Shown: positions 57,395 to 64,000 of the stretch, piece after piece
Layout of the letters: every line of letters starts with the position of its first letter
Numbering within the stretch: the stretch's first letter is position 1
NCBI RefSeq assembly: GCF_023507745.1
Contig: NZ_JALPZO010000020.1
Coordinates: forward strand, 57,019-121,018
DNA length: 64,000 nt
DNA from: Vreelandella olivaria
GTDB lineage: Bacteria; Pseudomonadota; Gammaproteobacteria; Pseudomonadales; Halomonadaceae
Reading direction: 5' to 3'
Position numbers and translations under genes: made by a program
The notes under the pieces: generated by a model
What the model was told of the DNA's origin: nothing
Seen by the model: the letters and a program-made list of their open reading frames with translations, nothing else
Databases searched by the model: none

Positions 57395-57573
57395 CTTAAC
57401 CTCCGTCACCTTTAGGTCATTACCTTTCTTTCTTGTTTTAGGTGTCGCTGGCGTCTTGTTTGTTTCCCTTTACTGAGATGAAGGCACTCATGCAGGGTAG
57501 CATTGTTCTTTAGTCTTATATTGGCACGATTACAATAAAAACAGACAAAAAATTGGCGAATTTACGTCGAATA

Positions 57574-57600
57574 TGTCGCGGAAAGAGAAGTGAGCGTCGC
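57574..57600. promoter_or_regulatory. GCGAC direct repeat, site D: upstream of gbdR
   Basis: On the minus strand GCGACG (57600-57595) and GCGACA (57579-57574) lie 21 bases apart, about 180 bases upstream of gbdR. They resemble sites A-C. A further TGTCGC occurs at 57443-57448 without a partner. The gap 57395-57690 (296 bases) holds no other feature seen. Confidence 0.45.
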
Positions 57601-57690
57601 AGCGAGCATCAATGGGCAGTCTCAGCTCACCGACTCGTCCTGTGTTAGGCTCTGCGGACAACGCCTTGTGTCTCGGATTATTCCCAGTCT

Positions 57691-57906
57691 ATGCCCGTTG
57701 ACCTGCACGCGTTCTATCCCAAGCTGAAACAGCGAATGCTGGACACTGTCTTCGTGGTCGATGAGAACAACCGGATCGTCTTTGTGAGTGATACCTGTGA
57801 GCCACTGCTCGGTTGCAGTTCCGACACGTTGATCGGCACCTCGATCACCCACTCCATGCATTTTGATGACCTGGCGACCATCCGGGACTCCACCCATAGC
57901 AGCTAG
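57691..57906 (+). pseudogene. Truncated PAS-domain sensory protein (N-terminal fragment)
   Basis: The 71-residue product (MPVDLHAFYPKLKQRMLDTV, then FVVDENNRIVFVSDTCEPLL) matches the N-terminal PAS domain of PAS-GGDEF/EAL type signalling proteins. It stops right after HFDDLATIRDSTHSS, before the end of the PAS domain, and no output domain follows. The remainder appears to have been lost, possibly with the arrival of the AT-rich gene next to it. Confidence 0.6.
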
Positions 57907-57938
57907 CTACACAACACGTTAACCATAGGTTATACCAA

Positions 57939-58415
57939 ATGACAAAAGTTGCGATATTTGTGGATGTTCAAAATGTATATTACACAGTACGAGAAGCCTA
58001 TCGTAAAAACTTTGATTACAATAAGTTTTGGGCACAATCTACTGATAACAGGGAAGTTGTCAAAGCTTTTTGCTACGCAATAGATAGAGGCGACCAAAAG
58101 CAACGGGAGTTTCAAAACATTCTCAGAGCTATTGGCTTTGATGTAAAGCTGAAGCCTTTTATTCAACGATCAGATGGTTCCACAAAAGGTGACTGGGATG
58201 TTGGAATCGCTCTCGACGCTATGGAATACGCTGAGCAGGCAGATGTTATCGTACTAGTATCAGGCGATGGAGACTTTGATCTTCTGGTCAACAAAATTCG
58301 TGTTAAGCATGCAAAAAAAGTTGAGGTTTATGGTGTTCCTCAATTTACTGCAGCGACATTAGTCAATGAAGCCAGTGAGTTTATAGCGATAGATAAAGCA
58401 CTTCTGCTGAATTAA
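57939..58415 (+). CDS. NYN domain (LabA/DUF88-like) protein
   Basis: The 158-residue protein has a NYN/PIN-like nuclease fold: KVAIFVDVQNVYYTVREA at the start (acidic Asp), the KGDWDVGIALDAMEYAEQAD motif, VLVSGDGDFDLLVNKI with the Asp pair, and EVYGVPQFTAATLVNEASEF. NYN proteins are usually metal-dependent ribonucleases or RNA-associated proteins. The gene is visibly more AT-rich than its neighbours, which suggests horizontal acquisition. It lies between a truncated gene and an uncharacterised repeat region. Confidence 0.8.
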   Translation: MTKVAIFVDVQNVYYTVREAYRKNFDYNKFWAQSTDNREVVKAFCYAIDRGDQKQREFQNILRAIGFDVKLKPFIQRSDGSTKGDWDVGIALDAMEYAEQADVIVLVSGDGDFDLLVNKIRVKHAKKVEVYGVPQFTAATLVNEASEFIAIDKALLLN

Positions 58416-58579
58416 CTTGGCTATCAGGCATCAGGGCTAGTGTGCGACCCGAAAAGCACACAAGAGGAAGTGGCTGCATACTTTCCCCGCTAAGTGGTCA
58501 CCGCGCAAGACGGCGACGGTTGTTTCAGAGTGCACTCACACAGTGGGCTGACTGATCAGTGCATTCTGCTTGATGGTAA

Positions 58580-58616
58580 CGCGTACCCCGGCACGTTCCA
58601 AATGCTTGGGTACGCG
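58580..58616. repeat. Inverted repeat in the scar region downstream of the NYN gene
   Basis: CGCGTACCC (58580-58588) and GGGTACGCG (58608-58616) form a perfect 9-base inverted repeat with a 19-base spacer, extendable with one bulge. It lies in the 246-base gap 58416-58661, which has no gene. It could be a hairpin or the remnant of a mobile element end; no T-tract follows. Confidence 0.5.
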
Positions 58617-58661
58617 GTTAGCCGTTTAACTGACGGCGCACCTGTATTGCTATGAGTTGGT

Positions 58662-60635
58662 TTATCCAAGTGCAATGGCTAGCGCTTGTGTTGGTGCCGC
58701 AGGGCGGGCACTGCATAGCAACACCTTGCCCTCCGGTGCGGATATGCCGTTGAAGTGGATGACCTCACCTTTCACCAGTGTGCAGACGCACTCGCCACAG
58801 CTACCGCTACGGCATCCAAAGGCAGGTGTTAAGCCCGCTTTTTCAGCGGTTTCCAGCAGGGTTTCGCCCGGCTGCCAATGGGCGATCACACCAGGGTTCT
58901 CAAAGCTGACCGCGACCGGTTTCTCCGCCACGGGTGCACTCTGCACCTGCGCGAGTGCTGACGGGCCAAATGCCTCCGTATGAATTTGCTCCGGTGAGAG
59001 CCCAAGCTCCAGCGCCTCCTGATGATAGTGCTGAACAAAACCGGCGGGACCACACAGATAGAACTGGATATCCATCATCGGTTTGCCAATGAGCACCTGC
59101 GCCAATGACACCCGCCCCGGCGTCCATTCACAGGATGTCGCCGCAGCCCTCGTGACATGACGCCGTAACATCAGCCCCCGCTCCTGTAAATCAAGCAGTT
59201 CCTGGCTGAAGGGTGCCTCGGCAATCTCCTGCACGCTCTGAATTAATGTTACCGGGCCACGACCAGCCCCGGTGAGTTCATGGGCCAGACTTAAGATAGG
59301 GGTAATACCAATGCCCCCGCCCAGCAATACCCAATGGGCATGATCCTTAGCGCCAGTGGCAGTCGCTGCAATAAAGGCGCCGCAGGGCATACTGACGACT
59401 AGCTCGGTACCCACCTGCAGCGTGCTGTGTAAATAACGAGAACCGTCACCATCGACCTTCACACTGATGCGATACCTGGGTTCCCGGCTATCACCTGAAA
59501 GCGTGTAGCTGCGCACCAGAGGGGTGCCATCCAGACGAGGCACGCGTAGCGTGATGAACTGCCCCGCGCTAAAGGGTGCCAGCCCTTCACCCTTTCGCTG
59601 CCCCTGTAGATAGAAAGAGCGAATCTCGGGGGTCTCCTGCACCACGGCCGACACGCGAACACGCTGATGAGCGGATGCTTTCAGCGCCTGCCAGGGCCCG
59701 TAGGGCTCCGCCTCAACAGCCACCGCACTTGCCTGACTACGCCAGCGCAAGGAACCTGGCCGCCAACGGATATGCCGTGGAGTCAGGCACCAGTAGCGTT
59801 CCGCACCAGGATAACGCGCTCCAGCGGCTTCTTCGTCAACCAGCCGCGCTTCACCGGTGATATGCAGCACATTGCCGCTCACAAAGTCCGGTATCACCAA
59901 GGCAGCGCGACCGCTGTCAAGGATGTTACCCAAGGTATTGAAGAAGCGATTACCGGCGAAATCAGGCAGGATCAGAGCCGCTCCGTGGCGGCGTATAAAC
60001 CCCGGCTTCCCTCCACGGTGAGAGGCATCCACTCCGATGCCTTTATCAGTGCGTGCATAGCTGCCCACAAAGGCCGTTAACGCCTGATCAATATGTGCCA
60101 AAATCGGCTTGGGCAGTTGCTCAAGCGCTACCTCCCGCAGGTTCAACACGGTCCCTGGAGAGGCCTCCACCACTTGCATTGCCGACCAGTCATGAATGTA
60201 CTGCGGGCAGTTGCCGAAGGCGTGGATGACATCAAGCTGCCACTGCCCTTCGGCGCCATGCAGCATGCCGTTAACCCGATTGCGACGGCGGGTGGGTAGC
60301 TCGATCCCCAGCACCCCCAGGCTGGCCCCACTCTTTAGCAGAGGCGCAAGGGGATCGTCCACCGGAGGCGTTACGTTCAACGCAAGCCTCTTCTCATCCA
60401 GCGCATAAACAAAGCCAGGCGCCCCTTCCAGCAAGCTCACCCAGGGCCACCCATCCAAATCCACTGCGGCGGCGGCCACAAACGGCAGTTGGGGAAAGAA
60501 GTGTTGCAGTTGCGGTGTCAAAAAAGGGCGTAACACTTGGCGGCCCAGCACTGACATTTGCTGCTCTACCCCTACCAGGCGCTGCAGTGCGATCTCCCCC
60601 TCATGCCAAGGGTGCGTCGTTGCGGCGTTATCCAC
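58662..60635 (-). CDS. PNPOx-like flavin domain fused to ferredoxin reductase and [2Fe-2S] ferredoxin
   Basis: The 657-residue protein has three parts: an N-terminal pyridoxamine-phosphate-oxidase-like flavin domain (about residues 40-310), an FNR-type FAD/NAD domain (VRSYTLSGDSREPRYRISVK and LLGGGIGITPILSLAHELTG, about 325-560) and a C-terminal plant-type ferredoxin (FGCRSGSCGECVCTLVKGEV, about 575-657, with a last Cys in LLCSARP). Such fusions carry electrons from NAD(P)H to unknown partners. It is followed on the same strand by a GST gene. Regulated targets and substrate are unknown. Confidence 0.87.
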   Translation of the reverse strand: MDNAATTHPWHEGEIALQRLVGVEQQMSVLGRQVLRPFLTPQLQHFFPQLPFVAAAAVDLDGWPWVSLLEGAPGFVYALDEKRLALNVTPPVDDPLAPLLKSGASLGVLGIELPTRRRNRVNGMLHGAEGQWQLDVIHAFGNCPQYIHDWSAMQVVEASPGTVLNLREVALEQLPKPILAHIDQALTAFVGSYARTDKGIGVDASHRGGKPGFIRRHGAALILPDFAGNRFFNTLGNILDSGRAALVIPDFVSGNVLHITGEARLVDEEAAGARYPGAERYWCLTPRHIRWRPGSLRWRSQASAVAVEAEPYGPWQALKASAHQRVRVSAVVQETPEIRSFYLQGQRKGEGLAPFSAGQFITLRVPRLDGTPLVRSYTLSGDSREPRYRISVKVDGDGSRYLHSTLQVGTELVVSMPCGAFIAATATGAKDHAHWVLLGGGIGITPILSLAHELTGAGRGPVTLIQSVQEIAEAPFSQELLDLQERGLMLRRHVTRAAATSCEWTPGRVSLAQVLIGKPMMDIQFYLCGPAGFVQHYHQEALELGLSPEQIHTEAFGPSALAQVQSAPVAEKPVAVSFENPGVIAHWQPGETLLETAEKAGLTPAFGCRSGSCGECVCTLVKGEVIHFNGISAPEGKVLLCSARPAAPTQALAIALG

Positions 60636-60693
60636 TAACGGCTCCTCGCGGGTAGCTTACCCGGATGATTCAGCGACACGAGCATGAACGGGC

Positions 60694-61320
60694 TTAGCGC
60701 ACCAACCCCACCCGGGTAACGCCCATCGGCACGAAACCATCCAGCGCCTCGATGCGCGTTAACCAGGTGCGTATGTTGGCGTAGGGCTCAAGCGATACAT
60801 TGCCTTCCGGTGCGTGGGCGATATAACTGTACAACGCGACCTCAGCCAGAGTGGCTTGCTCACCCGCAAGAAAGGGTTGATTGGTCAGATGGGCGTCAAT
60901 AATTTCGAACAGCTGATGAGCATCGGCAACCAGTGGTTCAGGATCGAAGGGGACATTAAAAACGGTGACTAAGCGAGCCTTCATGGCGGAATACGCCAGC
61001 GGGCCTGCCGCCACCGACAGCCAGCGCTGTACCTGGGCTTGACCCAGTGGGTCCTCCGGTAACCAGCGGCCATTAACGCCATAGCGACGTTCAAGATAGA
61101 CCAGAATGGCATTGGAATCCGCCAGGATAACGCCGTTGTCATCAAGCACTGGTACCTGCTCAAAGGCATTCAGTGCTTTGAAGGCCGGTGTTTTGTGCTC
61201 ACCTGCAGCGAGGTCAACATCAATAAACGTGGCGGGCAATCCGAGCAGCGATAACATCAGCTCGATGCGGTGGCAGTGGCCGGAAAGCGCATGGCGATAA
61301 ACCTTGATAGCAGTAGACAT
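60694..61320 (-). CDS. Glutathione S-transferase family protein
   Basis: The 208-residue protein has a thioredoxin-like N-terminal domain (KVYRHALSGHCHRIELMLSL, with Ser in SGHCHR near the active site), the QVPVLDDNGVILADSNAILV glutathione-binding segment and an all-helical C-terminal domain. The ATG at 61320 has GGAG upstream; the frame extends to 61368. It is 58 bases upstream of the PNPOx-FNR-ferredoxin gene on the same strand and may be co-transcribed with it. Confidence 0.9.
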   Translation of the reverse strand: MSTAIKVYRHALSGHCHRIELMLSLLGLPATFIDVDLAAGEHKTPAFKALNAFEQVPVLDDNGVILADSNAILVYLERRYGVNGRWLPEDPLGQAQVQRWLSVAAGPLAYSAMKARLVTVFNVPFDPEPLVADAHQLFEIIDAHLTNQPFLAGEQATLAEVALYSYIAHAPEGNVSLEPYANIRTWLTRIEALDGFVPMGVTRVGLVR

Positions 61321-61436
61321 GCTTTGCTCCTTTGCTGAGGGGACTTCACCGCTGTGAAGCGCCCCCATCTTGAGTCAAAACAATTGCTGCAAGAATAGTA
61401 GCTATCAACAAGACATAATTACCCAAACTGAAACAA

Positions 61437-62351
61437 TTAAGATGCCAATTGCGCACGCAGCCAAGGAGTCGCAAGCGTAAGAAACGCCATCACATTCGCT
61501 GGCGCCCGCAACCCAAGGTCGTAGGTCAATGCCAGGGGTTCCGCTGAGGGCCAAAGCGGTTCCGCGACAGGCTCAAGCAATCCTTTGGCGCAAGCGCCAG
61601 CGGCCTCCAACTGATAGCTCCGCACGATACCTGCGCCATTAATAGCCGCCTGTAAGGCTGCGGCGCTGGTGCTCAGGCTAAGCCTGGGCTCAAAGCGAAG
61701 GATGTGGCCGCCAGCTAACGGCCAGACGGGTAGCTGCCCCTCCCGAGGGCAATGAATAAGTGTATGGCGCGCCAGGCTTTGCAGGCTATCCGGCCGCCCG
61801 GCTTTATCAAGATAGCGAGGGCTGGCAAACAAGCCAACACGTAGCTCGCCCAGGTGCCTCGCGTAACTGGATGCAGGCAGCGGCCCCGGCATCAGGCGGA
61901 GGTGGGCCGGAGCCGTTGCCCCAATCAAACGGGGATGCTCGTCAGCCAACAGGAAGACCGCCAGGCCAGGATGCTCCTCTTGTAGCCTCTGCACTAGCGG
62001 CAACATTAACGGCACCAACAGCGCCTGGGGGGTCTGCAAGCGTAGTGTACCGCTGAGTTTGCGGTGTTCCTGACACGCCTGGATTTCAGCATCGGCCACC
62101 GCCTCGGTGAGCGCTTCGGCATAGCGGTGCAGCCGCGCGCCCGCTTCCGTCAAGGTGATGCCACGGGGCGAGGTATTGATCAACTTAATGCCTAAACGCT
62201 GCTCCTGGGCACACAGCAGGCGATTGAGCTTAGCCACCGAAAAGCTGTTCGCTTGTGCTGCGGCCTGCAGGCTACCGTGCCTGGCAACCTCGCTTAGCGC
62301 TATCAGTGCCTCGAAATGCAGTGATGATGGAGAAGCAAGTGCCATCGTCAT
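61437..62351 (-). CDS. LysR-family transcriptional regulator
   Basis: The 304-residue protein has an N-terminal HTH (LHFEALIALSEVARHGSLQA) with a recognition-helix region less typical than usual (SFSVAKLNRLLCAQEQRLGI) and a C-terminal effector domain. The frame begins with a TTG at 62390 that overlaps the upstream lysR stop; I chose the ATG at 62351, though no clear ribosome site separates it from nearby ATGs. It is upstream of the GST/PNPOx-FNR genes on the same strand and probably controls them. Confidence 0.83.
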   Translation of the reverse strand: MTMALASPSSLHFEALIALSEVARHGSLQAAAQANSFSVAKLNRLLCAQEQRLGIKLINTSPRGITLTEAGARLHRYAEALTEAVADAEIQACQEHRKLSGTLRLQTPQALLVPLMLPLVQRLQEEHPGLAVFLLADEHPRLIGATAPAHLRLMPGPLPASSYARHLGELRVGLFASPRYLDKAGRPDSLQSLARHTLIHCPREGQLPVWPLAGGHILRFEPRLSLSTSAAALQAAINGAGIVRSYQLEAAGACAKGLLEPVAEPLWPSAEPLALTYDLGLRAPANVMAFLTLATPWLRAQLAS

Positions 62352-62386
62352 TTGCGATCGCCGTTTGAGGGAGTCGTTTGCACTAC

Positions 62387-63298
62387 TCAAGCGCGATAGC
62401 CAAGCGCCGGATCGGCACGTAGCCGCTGGGCGAGAAAATCAACAAAGGTGCGTACGCTGGCAGCGCGCCCACGGCCAGCGGTCACCCAAATATTGATGGG
62501 AATGGCCGCAGGCTCAAACGCCGCCAACACGCAGCGTACCCGCCCTTCAGCTTCACTGGCAGCCACTTGGTAAGAGAGCAGCCGCGTAAGTCCGGCACCC
62601 GCTTCAACAGCTGCCAGTGCCGCATGGGCAGCGCTAATGTGCAGTCTTGGCCTGGGGATCACCTCAATACGTTTACCGCTCTCCTCAAACCACCAATGGC
62701 TACCGAAGTTGCTACCCTCGGCAACCACGGTGGGCAGTACTTCAAGATCAAGCGGATGCGTGGGCTCAGCGTTGCGGGCCAGCCACTTTGGGCTGGCGCA
62801 CACCACCTGCCGTACTTCACCGACAGGCACGGTCAGGTGCTGGCACTTCTCAGGCACATGGCCAATGCGCACCGCAACATCAATGCCCTCTTCCTGCAGA
62901 TTCACTGGCCGATCAACCAGTTCGGCGCGAACCTGCACATCGGAGTGGTGCTGCAAATATTCGACGATTTGCGGTGTCACGTAGTACTCGCCAAACAGCA
63001 CAGGCGCGGTAACGTGCAAAAGGCCGCGTGGCGTTACGTAGCTACCGGTGGCTGCGGCCTCCGCTTCTGAAAGTTGCGCCAGTACTTGTTGGGCATCTTC
63101 CAGATAACGTCTTCCCGCCTCAGTGACACGTACCTGACGCGTGGTGCGCTGTAACAACGCCACACCCAGGCGCGCTTCCAGCGATGCCACCACCCGGGTA
63201 ACACGAGGTGCCGACAGCGCAAGCTGCCGGGCAGCGCCAGAAAAGCTCTCTAACTGAGCCACCGCCGCGAACACACGCATCTCTTCGAATCGATCCAA
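62387..63298 (-). CDS. LysR-family transcriptional regulator
   Basis: The 303-residue protein has a typical LysR HTH (MDRFEEMRVFAAVAQLESFS and SAPRVTRVVASLEARLG) and an effector-binding domain with LLHVTAPVLFGEYYVTPQIV. It belongs to the DhnR/CrgA-like LysR subgroup. It overlaps the next lysR gene at its end and reads in the same direction. Target genes are unknown, but two regulators in tandem before the GST and PNPOx-FNR-ferredoxin genes suggest combined control. Confidence 0.92.
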   Translation of the reverse strand: MDRFEEMRVFAAVAQLESFSGAARQLALSAPRVTRVVASLEARLGVALLQRTTRQVRVTEAGRRYLEDAQQVLAQLSEAEAAATGSYVTPRGLLHVTAPVLFGEYYVTPQIVEYLQHHSDVQVRAELVDRPVNLQEEGIDVAVRIGHVPEKCQHLTVPVGEVRQVVCASPKWLARNAEPTHPLDLEVLPTVVAEGSNFGSHWWFEESGKRIEVIPRPRLHISAAHAALAAVEAGAGLTRLLSYQVAASEAEGRVRCVLAAFEPAAIPINIWVTAGRGRAASVRTFVDFLAQRLRADPALGYRA

Positions 63299-63540
63299 GC
63301 CCGCTCCAAAAGCGTTGCCAACAAGTCACTACCAGTATTCTACACATTGATTCGTTTGCACAAATCAGCCCTGGCTCCTATCTTTAAAGCGCACGATAAG
63401 TAATTTGACACCACAGCTGTGCCAAAAGCCCAAGATGTTGACGAGATTAAGAAACATGGCTACTTACAGCAGTTGGCAGGCAGCGCTTTTACGACCGTTA
63501 GTTCACGATGAGCTAACTGAATAACTTAAGGAGAAGTGAC

Positions 63541-63627
63541 ATGTTGAAATTCCTGGCTAGCACGGTAGGCATCATTTTCATGATCGGTTTGGTAGTGGTT
63601 ATTGGCCTGCTAATGCTGATTTTCTAA
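63541..63627 (+). CDS. 28-residue single-span membrane peptide
   Basis: The ORF encodes MLKFLASTVGIIFMIGLVVV followed by IGLLMLIF and is almost entirely hydrophobic, as for a small single-helix membrane protein. AAGGAG lies just upstream at suitable spacing. It is followed by a stop at 63627. I do not recognise a characterised family; some stress-induced small membrane proteins have this layout. A 29-residue frame without a ribosome site precedes it and is not counted. Confidence 0.6.
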   Translation: MLKFLASTVGIIFMIGLVVVIGLLMLIF

Positions 63628-63802
63628 CAGGGCATACACCCACTGCTGGCAAGGTAAAGCTTTCCCATAAGTTTGGCGCTGGGGAGGGTATCATGCATAC
63701 GGCTTTAAATATGGTTGTGTTGGCCGCTCCCCTCACATGCTCTCCCCACCCATAATCCCCTTTTAGCTACTGCGCAATTTCGGCGATCCCCTCTTTATAC
63801 CC

Positions 63803-63890
63803 TCGTTTTATCCGTTATCTCTTAACGCTTTGTAAGACATCTCTTAAAATTTTGTACGATATCGCTTACATTGTTGTAAGACATCGCTGA
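63803..63890. repeat. Four tandem 22-base repeats upstream of the last gene
   Basis: Units of 22 bases start at 63803, 63825, 63847 and 63869. Their common pattern is roughly TTTGTAAGACATCTCTTA with variants; each ends in ATC(T/G)CTTA or ATCGCTGA. Within them TAAGA-N4-TCTTA and CTTACA-N4-TGTAAG palindromes occur. A 22-base period is about two helical turns, as for arrays of regulator-binding sites. The array ends 85 bases before the ATG at 63976. The rest of the gap 63628-63975 has no other feature seen. Confidence 0.75.
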
Positions 63891-63975
63891 CACCTGCCCT
63901 TAAGGGGTTGTGCTTGGCTCCTGGCTCGTTATTATCACTGTTTCTCATTAACAGTTGATGATTCCAGGAGGGAGC

Positions 63976-64000
63976 ATGGCACTTAGCATGGCGCTCAGCA
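63976..64000 (+). CDS. Start of an unidentified gene running off the window
   Basis: AGGAGGGAGC directly precedes an ATG at 63976, followed by codons for MALSMALS up to the window end. The sequence is too short to identify. The strong ribosome site and the repeat array upstream suggest a regulated gene. Confidence 0.5.

Noticed and set aside
58416..58579. Possible insertion-sequence end (TTTCCCCGCTAAGTGGTCACC region)
   Set aside because: No transposase remnant or second end recognised, so not listed as a mobile element.
63435..63524. 29-codon ORF (MLTRLRN...) before the small membrane peptide
   Set aside because: It has no ribosome site and no recognisable family; could be chance.
63693..63755. 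20-codon ORF with GGGGAGGG upstream
   Set aside because: Too short, no hydrophobic or charge pattern, not distinguishable from chance without conservation data.

Overview
The window looks like a chromosomal segment of a moderately GC-rich gammaproteobacterium. The best guess is a Halomonas-type (Halomonadaceae) marine or halophilic bacterium. This is inferred from the complete glycine betaine to sarcosine demethylation pathway, arranged as gbcAB, dgcAB-etf, soxBDAG, gbdR and purU, from the several TRAP transporters, and from type IV pilus minor pilins of the Pseudomonas/Halomonas type. No rRNA, tRNA, CRISPR array, intact transposase or prophage was recognised.

Layout. (1) 1-5.8 kb: the end of a tripartite tricarboxylate transporter (tctB-tctA), a MarR regulator, and a divergent molybdenum hydroxylase large subunit with its XdhC-type maturation factor. 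(2) 6.0-8.0 kb: a chemoreceptor. (3) 8.1-25.2 kb: a large accessory catabolic region. A leftward block holds a LysR regulator, a TRAP transporter with a two-cysteine racemase/isomerase gene between its subunit genes, an ArgE-like deacylase, a DUF1028 protein and a Rid-family protein. A rightward operon holds an ABC ATPase, HbpS, a quinone oxidoreductase, a GST, an AroQ-like protein and a hydroxyacid dehydrogenase. A facing leftward operon holds an HpaB-type monooxygenase, a flavin reductase, and the binding protein and two permeases that match the ABC ATPase. (4) 25.3-27.5 kb: katG with a possible OxyR half-site. (5) 28-33.8 kb: minor pilin operon fimT-pilV-pilW-pilX-pilY1 without pilE, followed by a frameshifted remnant of a LysR regulator. 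(6) 34.3-57.4 kb: TRAP transporter, GlxA-type regulator, purU, soxBDAG, gbcB/gbcA, etfBA, dgcB, dgcA, a DUF5943-type gene, a dipeptidase-like gene and gbdR. (7) 57.7-58.6 kb: a truncated PAS gene and an AT-rich NYN-domain gene, which look like an insertion scar. (8) 58.7-64 kb: a PNPOx-FNR-ferredoxin fusion, a GST, two LysR regulators, a 28-residue membrane peptide, and a 22-bp four-copy tandem repeat upstream of a gene that runs off the window.

How it works together. GbcAB demethylates glycine betaine to dimethylglycine, DgcAB with its dedicated ETF converts this to sarcosine, and SoxBDAG converts sarcosine to glycine. The released C1 units enter tetrahydrofolate, and PurU can recycle formyl-THF. 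Two GlxA/AraC-type regulators with very similar DNA-binding domains flank this region. A GCGAC direct repeat with 20-21 bp spacing recurs upstream of the TRAP operon, soxB, gbcA/gbcB and gbdR, which suggests a local betaine regulon that includes the TRAP transporter.

The best candidate for an undescribed system is region 3. It combines a two-component flavin monooxygenase, a quinone reductase, an AroQ-like protein with an altered substrate-binding residue, a Rid protein lacking the catalytic arginine position, and two uptake systems. Its substrate cannot be read from the sequence. Start codons given below were chosen from Shine-Dalgarno spacing and overlaps; where uncertain this is stated.
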